Part shown: piece after piece, positions 9,619-19,569 of the stretch
Position numbering within the stretch: position 1 is the stretch's first letter
Layout: the number at the start of each line of letters is the position of its first letter
DNA from: Paraburkholderia xenovorans LB400
GTDB taxonomy: Bacteria; Pseudomonadota; Gammaproteobacteria; Burkholderiales; Burkholderiaceae
Reading direction: 5' to 3'
Length of the DNA stretch: 64,000 bases
Assembly (NCBI RefSeq): GCF_000013645.1
Contig: NC_007952.1
Location: 930,001-994,000, forward strand
Program-made: the position numbers and the translations under genes
Notes under the pieces: model-generated
What the model was told of the DNA's origin: nothing
The model's database searches: none
Seen by the model: only the letters and a program-made list of their open reading frames with translations

Positions 9619-11040
9619 TTACTTCACCGATGCTTTCGCATGCCCGCCCGACCGATGCGACGGCGCCAGCAAGCGCAGCCCGCTCGCCAGGCTGGCCGCG
9701 CCGGCAAAGAAGGCGCCGGTGCCGAGCGCCAGCGTCGGCCCATGCCGGCCGGCAATGCCGAAGCTCAATGCGACCAGCGCCGCGCCGGTGGTCTGCCCAA
9801 GCAGCCGCGCGGTCGCGACGATGCCGCTCGCGCCGCCGCTGCGCTCCGGCGGCGCGCTCGCCATCAGTGCTTTCAGATTCGGCGACTGGAAGAAGCCGAA
9901 GCCCGCACCGCAAACCGCCATGCGAATGCCGATGTCGAGAACGTGCGGGTGAACCGGCAACAGCGCCAGCGAGGCCATGCCTGCCGACAGCACCGCGAGC
10001 CCGATCGCGCCGAGCAGGCCCGGCGGATAGCGGTCGGACAGACTGCCCGCGAGCGGCGCCGCCAGCGCGACCACCACCGGCCACGGCGTCATCAGAAACC
10101 CGGTTTCGACCTGACTGCGATGCAGCACATCCTCGAAATAAAACGGCAGTGAGACGAACGCCAGCCCCTGCGCGGCGAACGAGCACACGGCCGTCACCGC
10201 CGACAGGGCGAACACCGGCCGTTTGAACAGGTCGACGGGCAGCATCGGCGCCGGGTGGCCGGCTTCGCGGCGAATCAGCAGCAGTCCGAACACCACCGTG
10301 ATCGCCGCCGCGCTCAGCACGAGTTGCGCCGAGGCACGCTGGGCCGCCTCGCCGAGCGCGAAGATCAGCGCCGCGAAGGTGATGACGTTCAGAAGCGCCG
10401 CGACCGGATCGAAGTTGTGCTTGCCGCGCTCGGTGTGCGGCAACGCCGGCCATGCGAAACCCAGCGCCAGCAGGCCGAGCGGCACGTTGACCGCGAACAG
10501 CCACGGCCATGCGGCGACGGACAGGATCAGCGAGGCCACCGTCGGCCCGACCGCGAACGACACGCCGACGACCAGCGCGTTCATGCCGAGGCCGCGTCCG
10601 AGCCGGTGGGGCGGATACAGATAGCGGATCAGCGCGGTGTTCACGCTCATGATCGCGCTCGCGCCGAGGCCTTGCATGACGCGTGCGGCGGCGAGCAGCG
10701 GCAGCGTCGACGCCAGCGAACACGCCAGCGACGCCAGCGTGAAGAGCGCGATGCCGCTGATATAGATCCGCCGATGCCCGACGATATCGCCGAGCGCGGC
10801 GAGCGGCAGCAGGGTCGCGACCATCGCCAGCTGGTAAGCGTTGATGATCCACACCGACGCCGCGGGCGCCGCATGCAGGTCCGCGGCAATGGCGGGCAGC
10901 GCCGTATTGGCGATGGCGGTATCGAGCGTGGCGAGCGCGACGGCGAGCATGATCGCGGCCAACGCGCGGCGGTTGGCGGCGGACATCGGGGCGTCCGCGG
11001 GGAAGGGCTGGGTGGCGGTGGCGCTGGGTTTGTCGGACAA
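9619..11040 (-). CDS. MFS drug exporter, DHA2 (EmrB/QacA) type
   Basis: A 473-residue inner-membrane transporter with many hydrophobic helices. Early motifs LDTAIANTALPAIAADLHA and LGDIVGHRRIYISGI correspond to the family's first helix and loop 2-3 (motif A). RVMQGLGASAIMSVN is motif B, and GVSFAVGPTVASLIL is the antiporter motif C region, which favours proton-driven drug or metabolite efflux. Substrate unknown. No dedicated regulator is visible nearby; a 217-base gap separates it from the large gene upstream. Confidence 0.92.
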   Translation of the reverse strand: MSDKPSATATQPFPADAPMSAANRRALAAIMLAVALATLDTAIANTALPAIAADLHAAPAASVWIINAYQLAMVATLLPLAALGDIVGHRRIYISGIALFTLASLACSLASTLPLLAAARVMQGLGASAIMSVNTALIRYLYPPHRLGRGLGMNALVVGVSFAVGPTVASLILSVAAWPWLFAVNVPLGLLALGFAWPALPHTERGKHNFDPVAALLNVITFAALIFALGEAAQRASAQLVLSAAAITVVFGLLLIRREAGHPAPMLPVDLFKRPVFALSAVTAVCSFAAQGLAFVSLPFYFEDVLHRSQVETGFLMTPWPVVVALAAPLAGSLSDRYPPGLLGAIGLAVLSAGMASLALLPVHPHVLDIGIRMAVCGAGFGFFQSPNLKALMASAPPERSGGASGIVATARLLGQTTGAALVALSFGIAGRHGPTLALGTGAFFAGAASLASGLRLLAPSHRSGGHAKASVK

Positions 11041-11257
11041 GGCGTGGCTCGTCGGTTAAGCATGCCGGTGCGCCGCTCGAGAGGAGCGCGGCGCGCGAGC
11101 GGCAGGATTGCGTGGCACGAGGCGCGCGTGGCCTGAGCCAAGCTTTCGAGGCTTTCAGGCGGGCGCGCGGTGAATGTAGCAATTGTTACAGAGACGCGGA
11201 AATCGTGCTGAGCGTGCCGGAATTTCCCGCTATCGACCGCGGGCACTCGCAGGCAGG

Positions 11258-14113
11258 TCACATGTAGTTCTGACCCGTGTGCCGGCGCAGCGAGTCGTCC
11301 CGCTTCTCGTTGTCCAGCACAAGCTGCCACGTTCGAGCTGGCGTGTCGTAATTCGTCGTGATGCCGTTTTGCAGCATCAGATAGCTTTCATGAGCTGTCG
11401 CCGGGTCGATCTGCGCGCGCCATACGGGCGTGCCGCCTAGCGTGCGCACTTCCAGCGCGGCGGGGCCGCTCGCCACTGCGTAGAAGCCATCCTTGAACAG
11501 CCACGCGGCGTTGTGGGCCGCAAGCCATTGGCGCGCGGCGGCGGCATCGCCCTGCGCAATGTGATCCGGATAAAACAGGAAACCGGCGCCCTGATGCGGC
11601 GTCACGCCCGGCACGCTGGTGACGAAATGCGACGCGCCGTCCGGCAACGCGCTGTCCGGATTCTGGTAGAACCGGTAAAGCTGGTCGGGACTGCCCGCCG
11701 TGGAGTTACTGAACGTGGCGGGAGGAACTGGAGGCTGTACCTTGTTTCCCGACGAATCGCTGAACGTCCAGCTTTGCCGCGCCGTCAGTCCGGAGCGCCC
11801 CTGGGGCGGCGCGACGTAGGGCGTATAGGCCAGGACACCTTCCGTAAGCAGCTTGCGGTCCTCGACGTGAATCATGGCACCGGTCTCCGGATCATGGAAA
11901 AACACGCCGTTGAGGCTGCCGGCGCCGGGATTCGAGCCGATGTACGCATTCCCGTCACCGCCGATGCGCAGCACCTTGCTGTAATCGCTCGCCAGATGGA
12001 TGCGGCCGTCGTCGCCCATGCGGAAGCGGTCGCCTCTGCCGTTGGCGGGCGAGCGGTCGATAGAGGGATAGCCCGCGGTGAAGTTCAGCCGCGCCGGATT
12101 GCCGGCTCCGCTATTGGCCCACTCCGTTTCGATGGTCACGGGGCCCCGATAGTCGAGACGATTCGCCTGGTCTTTCACTCTTTGCTGTATGTCGGCATTC
12201 GCGTGCTGGTAGAACCTCGCCTGCACCAGCGCGGGATGCTCGTTCGGCCGGTAGAGTGTTTTGCCGTCCTGCTGGAACGGGGTGACGAACGGACGATGTC
12301 CGGCGTCCGCCCATGCCGGGTTGTCCGGCGAGAAATGCGCCAGTTGCGGTTGCGCACCGGCAGTGCGGGTCGCGTCATAGACATCCCAGCGATAGTCCGG
12401 GTTGGCGACATACGGCGCCAGCTTGCCGTTCTCGTACTTCTGCCAGCCGCGGACCTGCGTGTAGTCGATATGGCCCATCGCGGCCACTTCGCCGTCGCGT
12501 GGGGCACGCGCGTGCTCGCTGCCAAGACTGCCCCGCACATCGACCATGTTGGGCGACGGAGCAACGTAATAGACGTAGCCCTTCTTCGCAGCCGTCGCAT
12601 CGATACGTGCCTGCGCCTCGGCCCGCCCGGTGAAGGTGCCGACGTAGCCGCCGCCATCGGTGGCCGCCGGGTTGCCCGCCACGATGGAGTCGTGCAGGTC
12701 GAGACTGGTATTGCGAAGCGGGGTGTCTTCGACCGAAAAGCCCTGTTGCTCCTTGAGCCGAGCGGGACTCGTCTGCGACGGCCGGAAGAGCGCGAATGGA
12801 TGATCGGGGTGGTCCTCGCCGGTGGATCGCCTGAATTCGGTCCGCGCTCCGCCGTCCCAGCCCGACGGGCCGGGCTGGTCGAAATCCGGGGGCGGCGGCA
12901 ACTGGCCGGGATCCGTTGGCGCGAGCACGGGGGTCCGCTCGTTGCCGAAAGCGTGAAGCGCGGCGTTCTGCATCATCTCGCGATAGGCGTCCGGCGCGAG
13001 GCCGGTATAGGCGCGCCAGGTGAGCGGGTCTGCGTAGTAGGTCGTCCAGGTCTCCGTCACGCCGCCGAAACTCCTGTAACCCCGCTCGTAGAGCGCATTG
13101 ATGGCGGTGCCGAGCGAATCGAAGCCCTGATATCTGAACGCGCCGTGACTTGCGTCGTAAAGCTGGTATTCATCGTTCCGGTAGTCTGCCGACCGGTTGA
13201 CGCGCTGGATGAGGATCGCATGGTGACTCCCTTCCCCAAAGCTCAAGGTCACGTCCGTGAACGTATCCTGCGCCGTGCCCAACCCGTCTTGCGACGGGAG
13301 CGAGGCAGAAAAGTGACGTCGCAAATCGTTGACGAGAGCACCGGCAGTGGTCAATTTATCGCGACCCAGGCGCATTTCGTAACCTGGCAAATCACTGGGC
13401 GGCACGTTTTCGTACGCCGTTTGCAGGCGGCGAATTTCGTCGAGCGTCGACGACCGCGTTGAAGGGGCGAGAAGCCGCCGGTAAACAGCGTCGGTCGCTC
13501 CCATCAAGTCGAGCGATCTGCCCTCGAAGATCTTGTGCATGGCCAGCCAGGCCAGACCCGCGCACTGGTCATCCAGTACATCCGGCTGCGTGGCCGCCGA
13601 ATCGAGGATCTCCACATTCAGGCCGTTCTGTCCTGCCGCGGAACCCGCGTAAGCCTGTTGAGTGTCCTCAAACGAATCGTGAACGGGAGGCGTCTGTCGC
13701 TTGAACCGGGCCTCGGCGGGCCCGCCGCTCGCAACCAGAGACGCTGCCGCCCGGTTGGCCGCGGCGTCTGCGCCCGGCCAGACACTGCGCGCCGACGCTT
13801 CCCTTCGGGCGACGTCAGGCCGCAATGGTGCCGCGCCGGGCGGGTGCGTGGTCCGGGCGGTCCCGCGCGTTCTGAAAAGGGTGCTCGCAAAGCCGGATGC
13901 GGGGCGGGCCCGATGCGCGAGCGTGCTTGCGTTTTGCGTCCGGGACGTCACGCCTTGAATTCGCGTCGGGTCCTCCTGCTCGTCCTCTCCGGTTCGCGCT
14001 GCGCCAAATGACAGGGCTCGCGTTTGTCGATCCGTTAGCTCGCCGCCTCGCGTCGCATCCGGATCTGTATCGATGAAATTCGTGGGGCGGTTACCTGCTG
14101 CGGAAATCGTCAT
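11258..14113 (-). CDS. Large effector-like protein: YopT-type (C58) protease domain plus pertussis-toxin-like ADP-ribosyltransferase domain
   Basis: A 951-residue protein with no signal peptide or membrane segment. Residues 1-140 are polar and look disordered. Residues 180-330 match the C58 cysteine protease layout: Cys184 (DDQCAGLAWL), His297 or His298 (GSHHAIL) and Asp320 (YDASHGAFRY); the Cys-to-His distance of about 113 is near that of YopT. Residues 440-560 resemble the pertussis toxin S1 fold: Arg444 in LFRPSQ, GF 14-15 residues later, YVGTFTG (489-496), GYVYYV, and Glu542 before VAAMGHIDYTQVRGW. The usual Ser-Thr-Ser is Gly-Thr-Phe here. Residues 570-951 are unrecognised. GAGAGGTG precedes the ATG. 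A translocated effector or toxin is inferred; no secretion gene or immunity gene is adjacent. Confidence 0.7.
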   Translation of the reverse strand: MTISAAGNRPTNFIDTDPDATRGGELTDRQTRALSFGAARTGEDEQEDPTRIQGVTSRTQNASTLAHRARPASGFASTLFRTRGTARTTHPPGAAPLRPDVARREASARSVWPGADAAANRAAASLVASGGPAEARFKRQTPPVHDSFEDTQQAYAGSAAGQNGLNVEILDSAATQPDVLDDQCAGLAWLAMHKIFEGRSLDLMGATDAVYRRLLAPSTRSSTLDEIRRLQTAYENVPPSDLPGYEMRLGRDKLTTAGALVNDLRRHFSASLPSQDGLGTAQDTFTDVTLSFGEGSHHAILIQRVNRSADYRNDEYQLYDASHGAFRYQGFDSLGTAINALYERGYRSFGGVTETWTTYYADPLTWRAYTGLAPDAYREMMQNAALHAFGNERTPVLAPTDPGQLPPPPDFDQPGPSGWDGGARTEFRRSTGEDHPDHPFALFRPSQTSPARLKEQQGFSVEDTPLRNTSLDLHDSIVAGNPAATDGGGYVGTFTGRAEAQARIDATAAKKGYVYYVAPSPNMVDVRGSLGSEHARAPRDGEVAAMGHIDYTQVRGWQKYENGKLAPYVANPDYRWDVYDATRTAGAQPQLAHFSPDNPAWADAGHRPFVTPFQQDGKTLYRPNEHPALVQARFYQHANADIQQRVKDQANRLDYRGPVTIETEWANSGAGNPARLNFTAGYPSIDRSPANGRGDRFRMGDDGRIHLASDYSKVLRIGGDGNAYIGSNPGAGSLNGVFFHDPETGAMIHVEDRKLLTEGVLAYTPYVAPPQGRSGLTARQSWTFSDSSGNKVQPPVPPATFSNSTAGSPDQLYRFYQNPDSALPDGASHFVTSVPGVTPHQGAGFLFYPDHIAQGDAAAARQWLAAHNAAWLFKDGFYAVASGPAALEVRTLGGTPVWRAQIDPATAHESYLMLQNGITTNYDTPARTWQLVLDNEKRDDSLRRHTGQNYM

Positions 14114-14701
14114 CGCTGCACCTCTCGCTGGTTTCTCACGGGGTTGTGTCGCCCTTGAGCGGAGCGGGCGACTGTGACCATGAAACCAGCCCGAACCGAG
14201 CGGCAGGTAGTGATCGGGTAGGTCAGGACATGTCGACTAATGCAACTAACGGTCGAGCGAGCGCCACGTCCACAAGCTGACCCGCGCCCACGTACCGCAC
14301 GCCCTTGCTCGACAACCGCCCGGCAGACGAGGCACCCTGATTTGACCACGCGTCGAGCCCATCGCGTCATTCATCCGCACGTCACGCCGCTAAAAAATAA
14401 TAGTGTCGTGTCCCATCCAATGCGCATCACGCGATTCGCAATCCCTGGTCTTTTTTTGCGCAGCCGCTGCACGCGCGCAGTGCCATGTGGACGCGGCTTG
14501 CACCTCTCGTGTGCGGAGCAACGGCGCGCCGCCGCATCCCGGCGGGCATGGCATGTGCGTGAGAAGCGCTCGCGCTCGCCGGTCTCCGGTGGTCGTAAAA
14601 TGTCCTACTCTGTTTCTTAACCCGCCTGACCGGCACGCGCCTCCCGTCCGTCATCTGTGCGGTTCGCGCATGCCGCGTTGCTCATTTCCCCGGAGGCTTC
14701 G
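14114..14701. other. Divergent intergenic region, effector gene / glgP
   Basis: No convincing gene is present in 588 bases between two divergently transcribed genes, so it should carry both promoters. I looked for a HrpB-type box (TTCG-N16-TTCG) in the 100-200 bases before the effector gene and did not find one. A short AT-rich stretch near 14390-14405 is the likeliest promoter core on the glgP side. Confidence 0.6.
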
Positions 14702-17155
14702 ATGACAGCCGTCGATCTGGAATTCGACCAGCTCAACAGTACCGTCGACGCGCTACGGCGCTCAATTTCCAACCGCATGATGTACGGCGTCGGCAAAGAC
14801 GCCGTCACCGCGCATCCGCACGACTGGCTGCACGCCGCGGCGCTCGCCGTGCGCGACCGGCTGGTCGCGCGCTGGATGAAGACCACGCGCCTGCAATACG
14901 AACAGGACGTGAAGCGCGTCTACTACCTGTCGATGGAATTCCTGATCGGCCGGACCTTTACGAACGCCTTGCTGGCGCTCGGCATCCACGACCAGATGAA
15001 GGAGGCGCTCGCGAGTCTGGGCGTCGACATGCAGATGTTGACCGATATCGAGCCGGACGCCGCGCTCGGCAACGGCGGCCTCGGCCGGCTCGCGGCCTGT
15101 TTTCTCGATTCGATGGCGACGCTCGGCATTCCGGGCTTCGGCTACGGCATCCGTTACGAGTATGGGATGTTCCGTCAGCAGATCGTCAACGGCGAGCAGG
15201 TCGAAGCGCCGGACTACTGGTTGCGCGCGGGCAATCCGTGGGAATTTCCGCGGCCGGAAGTCACGTACATGGTTCATTTCGGCGGCCGCACGGTGCAGCG
15301 CGGCGACCATGTCGAATGGATCGACACCGAGCATGTGAACGCCACCGCGTACGACACGGTCATTCCCGGCTACGACACGGACGCGACCAACACCTTGCGC
15401 CTGTGGTCGGCGCGTGCGACCGAAGAGCTCGATCTGGGCGCGTTCAATCGCGGCGACTACCGCAACGCGGTCGACACGAAGAACATGTCGGAGAACGTGT
15501 CGCGTTTGCTGTATCCGGACGACTCGACACCGGCCGGCCGCGAACTGCGTCTGCGTCAGGAATACTTTTTCGTTTCGGCGACCATGCAGGATCTGATTCG
15601 CCGCTATCAGCGCACGCACAGCACGTTCGGGCGCTTCTCCGAAAAAGTGGCGGTGCATCTGAACGATACGCACCCCGTGCTGGCGATTCCCGAACTGATG
15701 CGTTTGTTGGTGGATGTGCACCGTCTGCAATGGGACAAGGCGTGGAACCATGTCACGCAGATCTTCTCGTACACCAACCACACGTTGATGCCCGAAGCGC
15801 TCGAAACGTGGGACGTCGAGATGCTTGCGCGCCTGTTGCCGCGGCATCTCGAGATCATCTTCGAGATCAACGCGCAGTTTCTCAAGCACGTCAGCGAGCA
15901 GTCGGATCATGACGGCGAGATGATCCGCCGTATTTCGCTCGTCGACGAATATGGGCAGCGGCGCGTGCGGATGGCGTATCTGGCGATCGTGGCGAGCCAG
16001 AAGGTGAACGGCGTCTCGAAGTTGCATTCGCAACTGATGACCCGCGATATCTTTGCCGACTTCGCGCGTATCTATCCAGACCGCTTCACCAATGTCACCA
16101 ACGGCATCACGCCGCGCCGCTGGCTCGCCCAGGCGAGCCCGTCGCTGTCGTCGCTGATCGACCAGAAGATCGGCAGGCACTGGCGCACCAATCTGTTCGA
16201 GCTGGAGCAGTTGCGCGAACTGCGTAACGACAGCGGCTTTATCGATGCTTTCCGTGAAGCGAAACGGCAGAACAAACTAAGGCTCGTGCACCGCCTCGCG
16301 CATCACACCAAGCTGCATTTCGATCCGGATGCGTTGTTCGATCTGCAGGTCAAGCGCATTCACGAATACAAGCGGCAGTTGCTCAACGTGCTGCATGTGA
16401 TCGTGCGCTACAACCAGATTCGCGCGAACCCCGAGCGTGACTGGGTGCCTCGCGTGGTGCTGTTCGCCGGCAAGGCCGCGTCCGCTTACCGGATGGCCAA
16501 AAGCATCATCAAGCTGATCGGCGACGTGAGCCAGAAGGTCAATCACGATCCGCTGATCGGCGACCGCATGAAAGTGGTGTTCGTGCCGAACTACGGCGTG
16601 AGCGTGGCGGAGCTGATCATTCCGGCCGCGGATCTGTCGGAGCAGATCTCGATGGCCGGCACGGAAGCCTCCGGCACCGGCAACATGAAGCTCGCGCTCA
16701 ACGGCGCGTTGACGATCGGCACGATGGACGGCGCCAACATCGAAATCTGCGACGCGGTGGGGCGTGAGAACATGTTCATTTTCGGCTACACGGCGGACGA
16801 AGTGGACCGCCTGCGTGCCACCGGCTACCGGCCGCGGCAGATCTACGAAGAGAATCCGGAACTGCGCATGGCGCTCGATCAGATCCGCTCGGGCTTCTTC
16901 TCGCCGGACGATCCGCTGCGCTTCGCGGATATTTTCCATACGCTGGTGGACTGGGGCGATCACTACATGGTGCTGGCCGATTTCGCCGCGTTCGCGAAGG
17001 CGCAGGACGAGGTGGACGCGCGCTTCGTCGACAAGCGCGCGTGGACCGAAAGCGCGATCGAGAACGTGGCGGGCATGGGGCAGTTTTCGTCGGACCGCAC
17101 CATCGGCGAATATGCCCGCAACATCTGGCATGTGAGTCCGCTCAATATCGAATAG
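14702..17155 (+). CDS. glgP: Glycogen/alpha-glucan phosphorylase
   Basis: An 817-residue PLP enzyme that releases glucose 1-phosphate from glycogen or maltodextrin. YYLSMEFLIGR, ALGNGGLGRLAACFLDSMATL and GTEASGTGNMKLALNGALTIG are family hallmarks; Lys663 in the last one binds PLP. Start chosen at 14702, where GGAGG stands 7 bases before the ATG. No other glg gene is adjacent, and a strong terminator follows, so it seems to be transcribed alone. Maltodextrin phosphorylase is the close alternative. Confidence 0.95.
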   Translation: MTAVDLEFDQLNSTVDALRRSISNRMMYGVGKDAVTAHPHDWLHAAALAVRDRLVARWMKTTRLQYEQDVKRVYYLSMEFLIGRTFTNALLALGIHDQMKEALASLGVDMQMLTDIEPDAALGNGGLGRLAACFLDSMATLGIPGFGYGIRYEYGMFRQQIVNGEQVEAPDYWLRAGNPWEFPRPEVTYMVHFGGRTVQRGDHVEWIDTEHVNATAYDTVIPGYDTDATNTLRLWSARATEELDLGAFNRGDYRNAVDTKNMSENVSRLLYPDDSTPAGRELRLRQEYFFVSATMQDLIRRYQRTHSTFGRFSEKVAVHLNDTHPVLAIPELMRLLVDVHRLQWDKAWNHVTQIFSYTNHTLMPEALETWDVEMLARLLPRHLEIIFEINAQFLKHVSEQSDHDGEMIRRISLVDEYGQRRVRMAYLAIVASQKVNGVSKLHSQLMTRDIFADFARIYPDRFTNVTNGITPRRWLAQASPSLSSLIDQKIGRHWRTNLFELEQLRELRNDSGFIDAFREAKRQNKLRLVHRLAHHTKLHFDPDALFDLQVKRIHEYKRQLLNVLHVIVRYNQIRANPERDWVPRVVLFAGKAASAYRMAKSIIKLIGDVSQKVNHDPLIGDRMKVVFVPNYGVSVAELIIPAADLSEQISMAGTEASGTGNMKLALNGALTIGTMDGANIEICDAVGRENMFIFGYTADEVDRLRATGYRPRQIYEENPELRMALDQIRSGFFSPDDPLRFADIFHTLVDWGDHYMVLADFAAFAKAQDEVDARFVDKRAWTESAIENVAGMGQFSSDRTIGEYARNIWHVSPLNIE

Positions 17156-17185
17156 CGGGCGGATCGCCTCGTTCGGGCGCTGAAG

Positions 17186-17223
17186 CGGAAAGGCCGCGCG
17201 GTTTGTGCCGCGCGGCCTTTCCG
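17186..17223. terminator. Terminator between glgP and DUF3443-like gene
   Basis: A 15-bp perfect stem, CGGAAAGGCCGCGCG with CGCGCGGCCTTTCCG around GTTTGTGC, followed by TTTT on the + strand. It lies between convergent genes. Confidence 0.9.
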
Positions 17224-17267
17224 TTTTCTGCCGGTTGTCGTTGTTGTCGTTGCTGCCTTTGCGGCGA

Positions 17268-18359
17268 CTACTGCGCGAGCTTCTCGACCTCGCGCGTCGC
17301 GCGCAGGCCCAACTGACCCTGCGGGAAGTCGAAGAGTACGTCGATATTCTGCATGCCCATCAGACCGATCACGATGCGGTTGGCACCTGGTTTGACCTTG
17401 ACGATCGTGACTTGCGCACCTTCATAGCGGTGCATCCATTTGCCCGATCCGATCGCCGCATTGTAGTTGCCCTGATTGAGCACCTTGCCGACTTCGTCGT
17501 CGCCGGTCCAGTTCGGCGCCTTGTCCATTTCAATGCGGATCATGTCGGTGCTGGCGGTGGCGAACACCAGCGGCGCGCAAAAGGTCATCTTGTCGGCCAC
17601 GTTGACGCAGCCTCTCGGCCATTGCACCGTGCCGTTCTCCAATACGGTCATCGGCACCATCGTGTAGTCCTTCGTGATCGCCTTCGACGGGCTCAGCACG
17701 AGGTAAGGCTTCGCGAAGTTCGCATGCACCAGATAGCGCTGGCCGATGTTGCCGGGCAAAGCACGCAGCGGCTGCGTGCAGCATGTGTCGTCCGGTTGCG
17801 CTGCGCCGATGCCGAAGAGACCCGAAAACGCCCAGCCGAATTCGGCGGTGTAGCCGTCCATGCCCACGCAGCGCCGCGAGGTGGACTGGCAGTTGACCAC
17901 GTCGACGGCTTGCGCGTCGATTTGCGCGGGCTTCGTTCCCGCGATGCTCAGCGGCAATTTCACGGCCGCGCCGGTGACCTGTGCGCCGTTCGTCAAAGGC
18001 AGCGAACTCACCGGGCCGGCGTTCGGATAGTTCGTGTTGGGCAAGACCGACTTCAGCACGCGCACGCCTTGCGTGCCCGTATCCAGCGCGACATAGACCG
18101 GCTTGCCGTCGAGTTGGACCGGCAATCCGAGGCGCGCCTGATCTTTGTCGCCGCGATCCACTTGCAGCGGAATCAGCAGGCCGTCGTTGCCGCCGTTGAT
18201 CAGCGAGGCAGCCGGCGCAGGCGGCGTGGGCGTGGGGAAGGTGACGGCGCAACCGCTGAGCACAACGAGTGCGCCGGCGACGACGAGCGCGGCCACGCCG
18301 GAACGGCGCCGGCTGGGACGCAGATGCCGGCGCGCGGCACCATGAGACGACAGGAACAT
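17268..18359 (-). CDS. Lipoprotein with retropepsin-like LDTG motif (DUF3443-like)
   Basis: A 363-residue protein with a basic N-terminus, a hydrophobic stretch and a lipobox at Cys37 (VVLSGC), so it should be lipid-anchored. YVALDTGTQGVRVL resembles the active-site loop of aspartic proteases, a feature also found in the DUF3443 family of Burkholderiales. Several cysteines (NCQSTSRRC, DDTCCTQ, RGCVNV, TFCAPL) suggest disulfides in the periplasm. A second aspartate motif is not obvious, so protease activity is unproven. The family assignment is moderate. Confidence 0.65.
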   Translation of the reverse strand: MFLSSHGAARRHLRPSRRRSGVAALVVAGALVVLSGCAVTFPTPTPPAPAASLINGGNDGLLIPLQVDRGDKDQARLGLPVQLDGKPVYVALDTGTQGVRVLKSVLPNTNYPNAGPVSSLPLTNGAQVTGAAVKLPLSIAGTKPAQIDAQAVDVVNCQSTSRRCVGMDGYTAEFGWAFSGLFGIGAAQPDDTCCTQPLRALPGNIGQRYLVHANFAKPYLVLSPSKAITKDYTMVPMTVLENGTVQWPRGCVNVADKMTFCAPLVFATASTDMIRIEMDKAPNWTGDDEVGKVLNQGNYNAAIGSGKWMHRYEGAQVTIVKVKPGANRIVIGLMGMQNIDVLFDFPQGQLGLRATREVEKLAQ

Positions 18360-18666
18360 AGATTACGCTTTGCAAAAAGGTGTTCCCCGGCGAAGGCGAG
18401 GCGTCGCGAGCCGCGAGGCGGACAGCGCGTCGCGGCAATCTCAGCGGATTGCCGCGGCGTGGGCAGTGAAACCGCGAGGCCTGCGGGTCTGCGGGAGGGA
18501 ACACGCAATAACAGGAGCGGCGACTCTACATGGCCGCTCGGGTGCAATTGCAAAGATGTGTGAAGGTCTGTGAAGGTTTGATGCGGGTTTGCGCGCGGGT
18601 TTGCATGCGGGTTTGCCTGCGGCCGGAAAGCGGGCGCGTGTGGGCGCGTGTGGGTTTCGATCCGCG
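18360..18666. other. Intergenic region, 307 bases
   Basis: No gene is supported. It contains the short direct repeats described at 18583 and presumably the promoter of the minus-strand lipoprotein gene. Confidence 0.5.
18583..18618. repeat. Three 12-bp-period direct repeats
   Basis: GCGGGTTTGC occurs three times at 12-base spacing, followed each time by a different dinucleotide (GC, AT, CT). Short GTGAAGGT repeats precede it at about 18560-18580. It lies just downstream of the stop of the 18667-19011 gene. Confidence 0.8.
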
Positions 18667-19011
18667 TCAATGGTCGCGCGGACGGCGAATCACGGTCGTG
18701 TGCGCGCGGCCGAGCGTGGCGCGATCGAGTGCGGCGGTCAGCAGGCCGATCACGTCGTCGAGGGTGCGGGAAGTCACTTCCACGCGAAACGTCACGCGCT
18801 CGTGTTGCTGGTCGACGGTGACGATATACAGACGCAGATCGTCGCCGAGCGCGGCGTGCAGTGCGCGCCGTCCGTTTGCCGACGAGGTGCCGGGCACGGT
18901 GACGTCGATAATGACGAGCGGCACGACGACATGCGTGCGGCGCGCCATGCGTGGCGTGCGCGAGGTGCGCGTGAGGGGGAGATCAGACGTTGCGACGGAA
19001 GTGAGCATCAT
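18667..19011 (-). CDS. Hypothetical protein, about 114 residues
   Basis: The product contains two Thr/Val-rich segments (THVVVPLVIIDVTVPGTSS and TFRVEVTSRTLDDVIGLLTA) that could form an alternating beta-alpha ACT-like fold, but I cannot name a family. The start is uncertain: ATG at 19011 or 19008, or GTG at 19050; none has a strong ribosome binding site. Base use resembles neighbouring genes. Confidence 0.5.
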   Translation of the reverse strand: MMLTSVATSDLPLTRTSRTPRMARRTHVVVPLVIIDVTVPGTSSANGRRALHAALGDDLRLYIVTVDQQHERVTFRVEVTSRTLDDVIGLLTAALDRATLGRAHTTVIRRPRDH

Positions 19012-19179
19012 GATTGCGCCGGCCCGGCAGGCGGCGCGCGTTGTTGACACCCGTTCACTCTAGCGGCGCGCGTCTCAAGGACACGCAAAAGCTGCCACGC
19101 GGCGAATCAATTTTGTGTTAACGCGCGGGGCGGCAATTCGACGCATCCCATGCTGCGCGCTGCCGGATTGATGGCAGCG

Positions 19180-19569
19180 TCAGGCTTTCGGCGCCGCGCC
19201 TGCGCTCTTCGCCTCATTTACGGCCGCGCCGACGCGTTCGACGAAATCGCGATCGGTGCTCATCAGCGCTTCGCGCTCGCCATTCGCGGTTCGCACCATC
19301 AGACGATGGGTAATGTCCTGGGTCGCCCAGGTGAGCCAGCCGACCACGGCCAGCATCGTGCCGCACACCATGCCCACCGGCGAGCGCCATATCGCGCCGA
19401 CAATGGCGCCGACGACGCCGACAAGCGAAATCGTGAGCGGCAAGACCTTGTTCTTCTGCACGGTGACGACCTGCACGCCCACGATGTCGCGCAGCGGAAA
19501 GACCTGGCCGGCAGCCGAGAGTGCGTTGCGCGTGACCGACACGCCACGATCATTGAAAGGGGTTTCCAT
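19180..19569 (-). CDS. DUF6232 family small membrane protein
   Basis: A 129-residue protein. FNDRGVSVTRNALSAAGQVF followed by PLRDIVGVQV is the DUF6232 opening, then a long hydrophobic hairpin (PLTISLVGVVGAIVGAIW and VCGTMLAVVGWLTWA) that makes two membrane passes, and a C-terminal domain with the family's GEREALMS-type turn. Function unknown. The ATG at 19569 matches the usual N-terminus; the frame is open further upstream. Confidence 0.75.
   Translation of the reverse strand: METPFNDRGVSVTRNALSAAGQVFPLRDIVGVQVVTVQKNKVLPLTISLVGVVGAIVGAIWRSPVGMVCGTMLAVVGWLTWATQDITHRLMVRTANGEREALMSTDRDFVERVGAAVNEAKSAGAAPKA

Noticed and set aside
11513..13462. Long + strand reading frame of about 649 codons
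   Set aside because: Antisense to the effector-like gene; composition is Arg/Val-rich and matches no family.
14114..14300. Possible HrpB (hrpII) box before the effector-like gene
   Set aside because: No TTCG-N16-TTCG pair on the minus strand, so I cannot claim type III control.
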